Source: an uncultured Bacilli bacterium (lineage in GTDB: Bacteria; Bacillota_I; Bacilli_A; RF39; UBA660). Taken from it: a DNA stretch of 9,947 bases. The notes under the pieces were generated by a model that was not told the DNA's origin, did not search any database, and saw only the letters and a program-made list of their open reading frames with translations. Positions 1 to 5,925 of this stretch are shown piece after piece (within the stretch, counting starts at the first letter, position 1; the number at the start of each line of letters is the position of its first letter). The translations under genes were made by a program, and so were the position numbers. The DNA lies in assembly GCA_944363995.1 (NCBI GenBank), contig CALVVV010000044.1:1-9947 (forward strand), in the 5' to 3' direction.

Positions 1-75
1 ATAATAGAAACGCCTTAATTACAAGATGTTTTTATAAAACTTCCACATAACTAAAAGTTCTACATAAATATAAAA

Positions 76-95
76 AAAATAGATTGCTCTATTTT
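76..95 (-). terminator. Weak intrinsic terminator of the HD-domain gene
   Basis: Positions 76-82 (AAAATAG) and 89-95 (CTATTTT) form a 7-bp stem around a 6-nt loop. On the minus strand the stem runs into a run of T (complement of 72-79). The distal arm includes the TAG stop codon of the HD-domain gene at 89-91. The stem is AT-rich and therefore weak, but its position and T-tract fit termination. Confidence 0.5.
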
Positions 96-589
96 ATTAA
101 ATTAAATAATATAACAAAAGCTAAATTATAAGTATAACGTAATTTATAACTTAATTTATAACTCAATTCTTTTAATGCAACTTTCTTATCATAAATACTA
201 ACTAACCAACTTTCTTTGTATTTTGGTATACTTAAATTAATTGGAAACATATGACTTTTAATTATATCAGCTTCTTTAGATGTTATATTAAATGTTTCTA
301 AAGCATTTGCCTCAGCTTTTAACGGATGATTAATCATTGAGTATATTTTATCTTTTAAATTCATATTCTCATCAAGGAAAAAATCATGTAACAATCCCCC
401 TATAGCGACAGATTTATAATCAAATTTGAATTTCTTTGCAAATTTATATGCATAATATGATACTTTTAAAGAATGATCAAACCTTGAAATACCATGATGT
501 TCACATTTTTTTAATTTTAAAAATTCCTCACTATTTAAAATATAATTAACCAAATCTAAATATTCTTTGTCTAGTTTATTTATATTCAT
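89..589 (-). CDS. HD-domain (HDIG-type) metal-dependent phosphohydrolase-like protein
   Basis: A 166-residue cytosolic protein with the spaced His/Asp residues of the HD superfamily: H39 in FDHSLKVS, the H68-D69 doublet in GLLHDF, H88, H113 in SHMFP, and D134 in SIYDKK. These would bind one or two divalent metals and hydrolyse a phosphoester; the substrate cannot be told. Small stand-alone HD proteins with this HMFP...PKYKE arrangement are common in Erysipelotrichia and Mollicutes relatives. The start is supported by GAGGTG at 595-600, five bases upstream. The C-terminal tail (about 140-166) is unusual: it carries a four-residue tandem repeat (LSYK twice) from a 12-bp duplication and then a hydrophobic end. 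The gene is monocistronic, with its own promoter and terminator. Confidence 0.8.
   Translation of the reverse strand: MNINKLDKEYLDLVNYILNSEEFLKLKKCEHHGISRFDHSLKVSYYAYKFAKKFKFDYKSVAIGGLLHDFFLDENMNLKDKIYSMINHPLKAEANALETFNITSKEADIIKSHMFPINLSIPKYKESWLVSIYDKKVALKELSYKLSYKLRYTYNLAFVILFNLIK
140..163. repeat. 12-bp perfect tandem duplication inside the HD-domain gene
   Basis: TAATTTATAACT occurs twice head to tail (140-151 and 152-163), with a more degenerate copy just to the left. It is in frame and adds a repeated Leu-Ser-Tyr-Lys to the C-terminal tail, outside the metal-binding core. It looks like slippage or a small duplication. Confidence 0.85.
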
Positions 590-610
590 TTATTCACCTC
601 GAACTATAAC

Positions 611-619
611 ATTATATCA
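611..619 (-). promoter_or_regulatory. Extended -10 promoter of the HD-domain gene
   Basis: On the minus strand TGATATAAT (TGN plus a perfect -10) lies about 21 bp upstream of the start codon. No convincing -35 is present at 16-18 bp, but an extended -10 can work without one. The implied leader is short and leaves no room for a riboswitch. Confidence 0.55.
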
Positions 620-725
620 CATTATCAAAAAAAATATAATACTTTTAACTAAAAAAATTATTTTTCGTTAATTTTCATTTGAAATTCCGTTTTATGATAA
701 AAAACAGAAATAAGTCTGATAGTAG

Positions 726-758
726 TATAATATAAGTGTTTCTTTGCTAAAAAGGAGG
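726..758 (+). promoter_or_regulatory. Relic promoter and ribosome binding site of the IS30-family transposase
   Basis: A perfect TATAAT at 726-731 lacks a recognisable -35 at 16-18 bp. A strong AAAGGAGG at 751-758 sits 8 bases before the ATG at 767. The expression signals therefore look intact although the gene they serve is broken. Confidence 0.45.
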
Positions 759-766
759 AATTAAAA

Positions 767-1409
767 ATGAAAGACTGGAAACATTTAACTTTAGAACAAA
801 GAAAAGTTATTTCATCTGGAATTACTAATAATTATAAATTGAAAATAATCGGTGAAAATTTACAAATTGATCCTACTAGTGTATCAAAAGAAGTTAAAAG
901 AAATAAAACAATTCCTAAAAATAAAAGTGAAAGAAAAGAACAACTTTGTAGGATTAATAGAACTTATCAAAATTTCTTAAAATATAAAGAAAATAATAAT
1001 ATTTCTTCTTATGTTGAAATGGATACTGTAGAAGGAACTAAAGGAAAATCTGCTTTATTAACTTTAAACTATATTCCATTTAATTTTATGATTGCTTATA
1101 AAATTAATGAACAAACTATATCTGAAGTTACTGACAAAATAAATAAAATCAAAAATATTATTGGTTTAGAAACGTTCCATAAAATTTTTTCTGCAATTTT
1201 AACTGACAATGGTAAAAATTATAAGACCTGATTTAATTGAAGTAATTCATGAATATATTAGAAGATTTATTGAACAAGGAACTGATATTGATAATTATTC
1301 TGATAAAGATATATTATTAATGATGAATTATATTAACAATGCAAAAAGAGAAAAGTTAAACGGAAAAACACATATGAAGTTAAAATTAACAAATTCAGAA
1401 TTGAAGTAA
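767..1409 (+). pseudogene. IS30-family DDE transposase, decayed by deletions and a frameshift
   Basis: The first frame (767-1231) starts with the IS30-type N-terminal helix-turn-helix (HLTLEQRKVI ... IDPTSVSKEVKRN, residues 7-46). It then jumps to the catalytic core: the first Asp in VEMDTVEGTKG (D86) and the second in ILTDNG (D147). The Cys-containing linker expected between them is largely missing. The frame runs out at TGA 1229-1231. The second frame (1209-1409) continues the homology with RPDLIEVIH directly joined to EYIRRF, so about 30 residues with the catalytic Glu are gone. It ends with the family's usual GTDIDNYSD and NYINNAKREKLNGKT motifs. Intact relatives are around 350-450 residues. 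Two deletions, a frameshift and loss of the DDE glutamate make it non-functional. It is the only plus-strand coding signal in the window. Confidence 0.88.
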
Positions 1410-1415
1410 TAAAAA

Positions 1416-1464
1416 ATTAGGTTTTTATTTTATCGCACCTAATGATATTATACTAAAACCTAAT
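1416..1464. repeat. Overlapping inverted repeats with two alternative pairings
   Basis: ATTAGGTTTT (1416-1425) pairs perfectly over 10 bp with AAAACCTAAT (1455-1464). Its first 7 bases can instead pair with ACCTAAT at 1437-1443. The two hairpins exclude each other. The repeats lie just behind the transposase relic and may be part of the element's right end or a weak terminator; neither is proven. Confidence 0.6.
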
Positions 1465-1491
1465 CTATTTATTATTATTGAACGAGTAAAA

Positions 1492-1633
1492 TGGCACATT
1501 TAATCATTCATATTTTTACACCTTAAATGGTACATTAAGTCATTCACAATATTGTATTTACACTTTAAAATACTAAATATTCTATAGTATTTAATGATTT
1601 TTTATATACTATTTTAGCTCATTAACTCATTCA
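1492..1633. repeat. Three irregularly spaced copies of a 19-bp repeat
   Basis: Copies lie at 1492-1510 (TGGCACATTTAATCATTCA), 1528-1546 (TGGTACATTAAGTCATTCA) and 1615-1633 (TAGCTCATTAACTCATTCA). They share the core CATTnAnTCATTCA. Start-to-start distances are 36 and 87 bp, so this is not a CRISPR array. Several short internal repeats near an element end are typical of IS21-family termini, and this could be such a remnant, but no IstA or IstB coding sequence is present. A regulatory binding-site cluster is another possibility. Confidence 0.6.
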
Positions 1634-1692
1634 ATGACATTATTTTAAAACTTTTTTTATCTATTTAACTTTTAATTCAACAAAATTATTTT

Positions 1693-2733
1693 TTAATTAA
1701 TTTCAATAATTTTATTTTTAGGTTGAATTTGGATATAAGTATTTCCATCATTTACAGTTATTTCTTGACCATTTAGATATTTATAAATTGTTTGCTTAGA
1801 AGGTGATGATTTTTCCCATGTTATTGGTACAGCAAAGCCATTAGAAATAAAATAACCTTTCCCAGAACCTATATTATCAATTTCTTGTCGTCCTTTAGAA
1901 TCCATACTATAATTTGAAACCTGATATGTGATAATGTTTTTTGCGGTAAATATTTCACCAGTTATATAATCTTTTCGCAATTCACCATTACTATATTTCT
2001 TATATACTTTATTAACTTCATCATAAACAAAATTATTAGTTTGATAACCAGAATAAATAATTTCAACCTCATTAGCTTTAATAGCGCCCTCCATAGTTGA
2101 TAAATCAATTTCATCAACGCTATAATTTAATAAATTATCTTTATCCGTAGTTTTTCGATAATCTTTATTAATTATTGTTTCTTCTAGTCCTTCAATACTC
2201 GTATAAACTGTATGTTCAGTAGGAACATTTAAAGTTGTATCTCGCCAAAAAGCACTTCCATTAACCATACCATTGATATTATTTATTCCTAAATTTAAGA
2301 TGTCTGATTTAGCTTGAGGACTCCAACCAAAATGAACATAAATAGCATCATTTTCCTCTGCATAATCTAAAAAATAATGACGAGAACTTCTAATTGTTCC
2401 AATTCTTGATGTTTCAGCATCTTTAAATACAGCTAATAATCTAGTAATTCCTCCTTCTACAACAATTTCATAAACCAAATATGCATCATTTAAGCCCGTT
2501 TGCAAAGGTTGAGCCGTTTTATGATTGTTAATCATAATTGCTATTGGTCGTGTATTTGATTCTAAATCTAAAATTTGTAATTCTTTTTCAACAGTTGGTT
2601 GCTCATTTACATTTTGTTGATCGTCATTTTCATTATTTTCTTTGCTTTTTTTTGAAAAAACTAAAATAACAATTGAAACAATCAAAATTAAAATCACTAA
2701 AGCCAAAATAATTTTACCCCATTTTAATCTCAT
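1693..2733 (-). CDS. YerB-like DUF3048 protein, membrane-anchored and extracytoplasmic
   Basis: A 346-residue protein with one N-terminal membrane segment (about residues 8-28), a polar linker, then both halves of the DUF3048 family. The N-terminal half has RPIAIMINN, VYEIVVEGGITRLLAVF, IGTIRSSR and VHFGWSPQA (about 64-143). The C-terminal half has GSGKGYFISNG, PITWEK and NDGNTYIQI (about 291-338). B. subtilis YerB is the best-known relative; its biochemical role is unsettled. YerB itself is a predicted lipoprotein, but no lipobox Cys is present here, so a transmembrane anchor replaces the lipid. Two ATGs are possible. The upstream one (2737-2739) is one base from AGGAG and so too close, whereas the ATG at 2731-2733 is seven bases away and is preferred. 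The gene starts just after tRNA-Thr and is probably transcribed with it. Confidence 0.88.
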   Translation of the reverse strand: MRLKWGKIILALVILILIVSIVILVFSKKSKENNENDDQQNVNEQPTVEKELQILDLESNTRPIAIMINNHKTAQPLQTGLNDAYLVYEIVVEGGITRLLAVFKDAETSRIGTIRSSRHYFLDYAEENDAIYVHFGWSPQAKSDILNLGINNINGMVNGSAFWRDTTLNVPTEHTVYTSIEGLEETIINKDYRKTTDKDNLLNYSVDEIDLSTMEGAIKANEVEIIYSGYQTNNFVYDEVNKVYKKYSNGELRKDYITGEIFTAKNIITYQVSNYSMDSKGRQEIDNIGSGKGYFISNGFAVPITWEKSSPSKQTIYKYLNGQEITVNDGNTYIQIQPKNKIIEIN

Positions 2734-2740
2734 AATCATA

Positions 2741-2746
2741 CTCCTT
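2741..2746 (-). promoter_or_regulatory. Ribosome binding site that selects the second ATG of the DUF3048 gene
   Basis: AAGGAG read on the minus strand lies in the 23 bases between the tRNA CCA end and the preferred ATG at 2731-2733. It is too close to the first ATG at 2737-2739. After tRNA 3' processing the messenger leader would be little more than this site. Confidence 0.6.
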
Positions 2747-2756
2747 TAAAAATAAA

Positions 2757-2832
2757 TGGTGCTGGAAATAGGATTCGAACCTACGACCTACGCGTTACGA
2801 ATGCGTTGCTCTACCAACTAAGCTATTCCAGC
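2757..2832 (-). tRNA. tRNA-Thr (anticodon CGU)
   Basis: A 76-nt cloverleaf with encoded CCA. The acceptor stem GCTGGAA/TTCCAGC is perfect, the D arm has GG at 18-19, and the T loop is TTCGAAT. The anticodon loop is TTCGTAA, giving anticodon CGT, which reads ACG. Sequence around the anticodon resembles E. coli thrW-type tRNA. One oddity: position 31 is A and position 39 is C, so the anticodon stem closes with a mismatch where a Watson-Crick pair is usual. The gene lies between the propeller-like protein gene and the DUF3048 gene on the same strand. Confidence 0.96.
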
Positions 2833-2845
2833 GAGTGCTATAAAT

Positions 2846-2854
2846 ATTATAGCA
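2846..2854 (-). promoter_or_regulatory. Extended -10 promoter of tRNA-Thr and the DUF3048 gene
   Basis: On the minus strand TGCTATAAT (TGN plus a perfect -10) ends 13 bases before tRNA position 1. That leaves room for a short 5' leader removed by RNase P. No good -35 is found at 16-18 bp; a TTGCTG lies 21 bp away. The -10 sits in a dyad (TGCTATA/TATAGCA, 2836-2854) with no T-tract, so it does not look like a terminator for the upstream gene. Confidence 0.55.
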
Positions 2855-2881
2855 TAGAAAAAAAGAAAATAACAGCAATTT

Positions 2882-4312
2882 TTATTTTATGTCTATTACA
2901 CCAAAACTAATAATTATATTGTCATCTACCAACGTACTAATTCCATTTATAATTGTATATAAATCACCATACAAAATATTATCTTTATTGTAAGTATTTA
3001 AATAATAAAATATTTGATTCTCTCTAATATTAAAACCGGCAATATTATTAATTTCGTTCATTTGGCATTGATAACAACCTAATATAAATTTATCTTCAAC
3101 ATTTTTATTATAAAAAATAATATTATCTATGATATACCAATCATTTATATTTTCAGCTATTAATTCATTATTTTCTAATAAATACAAATTTGAAGTATCA
3201 TTCTCAACATAATAAATTTTACCATTTTTTTTAGAAATATAGCTGATATTATTCCCAATTAATTTTTTATTTTTCAATTCACCATCAATAATCGTTGACT
3301 GGTAAAATAAATTTGCTTCGCGATAATAAATATTTTTTGTAGTATCATCATAGGCATAAAAATTAAAATTTAAAGTGTTACCTAAACTCGTTAATTCTGT
3401 ATTTTTTTGATTATATAAAAATATGTCAAAATTTTTGCCATTATATTTCCCGAGTACTAAATATTCATCATTATTAGGATTGGTAAATTCTTCTGATAAA
3501 GTCATGATACCAGGTCCAATCCTTGTAACTTGACCATTTTGATATTTATAAGTAGCAACATCTAAGTTTAAATTTTGAAAATCTTCATTATCATCGAATT
3601 CAGTTAAATTTCCTTCATATTGAGTAAAATAAAATGCATTATCAAAAACACCTAGAATAGTTAATATCTTATCACCAATTAACTTATCATCAATGTAAAA
3701 AGAATACATAAAATTTTCTTTTTTATAAAATATAATAAAATTATCATATTTTTCTAACCCATCAATATCAGTCAATATTTTATTTTTTTGAAAGATATCT
3801 TTCAATAAATAAACATCACCATTTTTATTACAATAGTAAATATTTTTTTTATCTTTTGATACAGTATAATCACTGACATCATCATCAATTAAAGTACTTG
3901 TATTATAATCAAAATAGAATAAATTAGAATCTTTTAAATAAATTAATCCACTTTCGGTTACTTGATAAGATGTGACATTATTAGCAATTAAAGTATAATT
4001 ATCGTGACCTAAATCAGCAATATCAATAAAATATAAATCCGCTCCTTGTGCAGTAATATTATCAATATAAATTATCTTATCTTCTAAGTACGAATAACTG
4101 AAAAAGTTGTCTGGAAAATTTTTATTATCAAGATTGACATTTTTACTCAATAAATATTTTTGATTACTATTTTTATCCCATAAAATCAATTTATTTTCTT
4201 TAACATAAGCATAAAATGCTTTTTCTTCTTCAGAATCAAGGTTATTAGCCAAAACAATTAAACTAATAATAAATAGAGTTATTATAATTATTAAAAATAA
4301 ATTTTTTTTCAT
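2882..4312 (-). CDS. Exported propeller-like protein of unknown function (DUF5050/TolB-like repeats)
   Basis: A 476-residue protein with an N-terminal membrane segment (about residues 4-22, KKN before it) that is either a signal peptide or an anchor. The rest is hydrophilic, rich in Asn, Asp, Tyr and Ile, and predicted extracytoplasmic. Repeating units of about 40-50 residues combine a hydrophobic beta strand ending IYY, IFY or LYFID with a polar turn, for example around 79-100, 155-171, 192-208, 314-337, 357-380 and 388-402. This matches the look of TolB/DUF5050-type beta-propellers; the family call is inference from repeat texture. There is a CxxC pair at 413-416 (CYQC). The ribosome binding site AAAGGAG (4317-4323) overlaps the ancestral stop of the upstream CDF gene, so the gene belongs to the suf-led operon. 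The function is unknown. Confidence 0.75.
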   Translation of the reverse strand: MKKNLFLIIIITLFIISLIVLANNLDSEEEKAFYAYVKENKLILWDKNSNQKYLLSKNVNLDNKNFPDNFFSYSYLEDKIIYIDNITAQGADLYFIDIADLGHDNYTLIANNVTSYQVTESGLIYLKDSNLFYFDYNTSTLIDDDVSDYTVSKDKKNIYYCNKNGDVYLLKDIFQKNKILTDIDGLEKYDNFIIFYKKENFMYSFYIDDKLIGDKILTILGVFDNAFYFTQYEGNLTEFDDNEDFQNLNLDVATYKYQNGQVTRIGPGIMTLSEEFTNPNNDEYLVLGKYNGKNFDIFLYNQKNTELTSLGNTLNFNFYAYDDTTKNIYYREANLFYQSTIIDGELKNKKLIGNNISYISKKNGKIYYVENDTSNLYLLENNELIAENINDWYIIDNIIFYNKNVEDKFILGCYQCQMNEINNIAGFNIRENQIFYYLNTYNKDNILYGDLYTIINGISTLVDDNIIISFGVIDIK

Positions 4313-4322
4313 AAATCTCCTT

Positions 4323-4988
4323 TTATTTAAAATTGTCTATTTCACAATTTTTACTTAAGCATGTCTCTCCTTCTTTTTCAATTTCAATAGTTGTATGAGT
4401 TATATTATAATATTTTAAAATTTTTTTTACTTCTAATTTTATTTTAACAGCATCTGTCTCATTTGTTACAACATGAAGAGTAGCATAATTATTAACACCA
4501 TCAATGCTCTAAACATGAAAATGATGTACTTCAATTATTCCTTTAATATTTAATAAGTGATTTTTTAAACAAATAATATCAATGTTTTTTGGTGTTTTTT
4601 CTAAAAATACAGCTAAAATTTCATTTAAATTTATTAGCGAATGAAATAATATATAGCTAGCTATTATTATACTCATAATTGAATCTATGTAATTAATATT
4701 TGTGATTTTAATTAAAACTGAACCAAGAATTAAAAATAAAGTAGCTATTAAAGCTCCCAAAACCGAATATCTTATATAACCATAAGTATAATTATTATTA
4801 GGATTTTTTTTACTTTTTCTTTCTAGGAAAAAAGATATACCTATACTAATTGCATCTATAAAATCATGTATAGCATCAGATAATATTGAAATGCTTTTAG
4901 TAAATAATCCTCCTAATAATTCAATTATTGCAAATATTATATTAAGGAGAAAGGCAATTAAAATGTTTTTATCAGTAGTTCTTTTCAT
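4323..4988 (-). pseudogene. Cation diffusion facilitator (CDF) metal transporter, broken by a nonsense codon and an internal deletion
   Basis: The open frame 4509-4988 (159 residues) begins like a CDF transporter: TM1, then TM2 with the metal site motif SDAIHDFID (H41, D45), a Lys-rich loop and TM3. After about residue 90-97 it jumps to the last TM helix (YIDSIMSIIIASYI). TM4, TM5 and the second HxxxD metal site are absent, about 70 residues compared with normal CDF proteins of about 290-300. The frame then reaches VHHFHV followed by TAG (4509-4511). Family members have VHxxHxW here, and the same frame continues past the stop with SIDGVNNYATLHVV and a full cytoplasmic C-terminal domain for 61 more codons to TAA at 4323-4325. 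A TGG to TAG change is the simplest explanation. It follows the SufB-like gene by 19 bp, with GAGGTG before the ATG. Metal transport is very unlikely. Confidence 0.88.
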
Positions 4989-5007
4989 AATTCACCTCTA
5001 GTCTCAT

Positions 5008-5925
5008 TTATTTTAAAAAGCCATTAATAATTGTTTCTTCAGCTTCTTTTTCAGTTAAGCCTAAACTCATTAATTTAACTAATTGGGCACCAGCAATTTT
5101 TCCTATTGCTGCTTCATGAATTAAATTAGCTTCAACATTGTTAGCAAATATTTGCGGAATTGCTTTAATTGCAGCTTGATTTTGAATAATAGCATCACAT
5201 TCAACATGGGCAAAAGATTTAGTATTACCAGTAATTATGGAGTTAAATTCTTGATAAGAATTATCAATTGCTACCGACCTAGAAGTAATATGACAAGAAG
5301 CATTTTCCCCATTTAATGTAACAACAAAATCAGTTTTAGCATGTTGTTGATGAGAAGTTTTTATTTTTTCATTAATAATTAAAGTGGTATTTTTTAACAA
5401 ATTAGCCTTTGTTAATCTTAATGTGTTATCAACACCTTCTATTTGTACAGATTCAATTGTCATACTTGAACCTTCATCCATTTCAATCTCTGTAATAGGA
5501 TTTAAATTTTTTTCCCCACTACCTTTACCGCTTCCATAATGTTTTTCAATATATTTTACTTTCGAATTTGCTTTTAAGTGAAAACGATGGATACCATCAT
5601 GAGACGAATCATCTTTAGAAGTATTATGAATACCACAACCAGCGACAATAATAATATTAGCATTTTTTCCAATATGGAAATCATTATAAACAACATCCTT
5701 TAAACCACTTTCCGTGATAATAACAGGAATATCGATAATTCCAAACAAGGTATTATCTTTAACGTAAACATCAATACCAGTACCATCTTTTTTCGTAATA
5801 ATATCAATATAAGGATTAGTTTTTCTTTTAGTAACTTGACCATTTTTTCGAATATTATATGAATCGCTTTCTAAAATATTATTATCTATGATATTATTTA
5901 ATAAATTTTCATCAATTTTATTCAC
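5008..5925 (-). CDS. sufB: SufB/SufD-family Fe-S cluster assembly scaffold (short SmsB-like form)
   Basis: A 305-residue cytosolic scaffold that, with its ATPase partner, would assemble Fe-S clusters. The beta-helix core and C-terminal motifs of the SufB/SufD family are clear (numbered from the TTG at 5934): AGCGIHN (C100), SSHDGIHRFHL, EKHYGSGKG, SRSVAIDNSYQEF, HVECDAII, IHEAAIGKIAGAQL and a closing EAEETIINGFLK. C246 in VECDAI aligns with the Cys implicated in cluster assembly in E. coli SufB (C405). It is much shorter than E. coli SufB (495 residues) and lacks its long N-terminal part, matching the minimal two-gene SUF-like (SMS) type. An upstream TTG at 5934 touches the ribosome binding site (AAAGGAG, 5935-5941), so the GTG at 5923-5925, nine bases away, is preferred. 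That GTG overlaps the sufC stop by 8 bp, implying translational coupling. Whether to call it SufB or SufD is a matter of convention. Confidence 0.9.
   Translation of the reverse strand: MNKIDENLLNNIIDNNILESDSYNIRKNGQVTKRKTNPYIDIITKKDGTGIDVYVKDNTLFGIIDIPVIITESGLKDVVYNDFHIGKNANIIIVAGCGIHNTSKDDSSHDGIHRFHLKANSKVKYIEKHYGSGKGSGEKNLNPITEIEMDEGSSMTIESVQIEGVDNTLRLTKANLLKNTTLIINEKIKTSHQQHAKTDFVVTLNGENASCHITSRSVAIDNSYQEFNSIITGNTKSFAHVECDAIIQNQAAIKAIPQIFANNVEANLIHEAAIGKIAGAQLVKLMSLGLTEKEAEETIINGFLK

Larger units (their letters stand above)
1410..1692. other. Non-coding spacer between the IS30 relic and the DUF3048 gene
   Basis: No coding signal is seen on either strand. The spacer holds overlapping inverted repeats (1416-1464) and three copies of a 19-bp repeat (1492-1633). 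It is most simply a graveyard of insertion-sequence ends. No clear intrinsic terminator for the minus-strand DUF3048 gene, which ends at 1693, is visible here. Confidence 0.6.

Noticed and set aside
38..67. Direct repeat ACTTCCACATAA / AGTTCTACATAA left of the HD gene
   Set aside because: Two short imperfect copies in very AT-rich sequence are weak evidence, and nothing around them supports a function.
1229..1231. TGA read as Trp (Mollicutes code) in the transposase
   Set aside because: Trp is TGG in the genes checked, and reading through this TGA does not restore the transposase frame; the homology moves to another frame.
1209..1409. Separate small gene of 66 codons
   Set aside because: Its sequence is the C-terminal part of the same IS30 transposase in a shifted frame, and its ATG has no ribosome binding site. 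It belongs to the pseudogene.
680..1450. Clear terminal inverted repeats bounding the IS30 element
   Set aside because: Only a short GATAAAA match was found between the flank near 697 and the complement of the flank near 1430. The rest aligns no better than chance, so the element ends cannot be placed.
1492..1633. CRISPR array
   Set aside because: There are only three imperfect 19-bp copies with spacings of 36 and 87 bp, and no cas genes. This does not fit an array.
2836..2854. Terminator between the propeller-like gene and tRNA-Thr
   Set aside because: The dyad has no T-tract after it on the minus strand and contains an extended -10 element. A promoter is the better reading.
4509..4511. 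TAG reassigned to an amino acid
   Set aside because: Two apparently intact genes end at TAG (89-91 and 8529-8531), and the CDF gene also carries a large deletion, so ordinary pseudogene decay is simpler.
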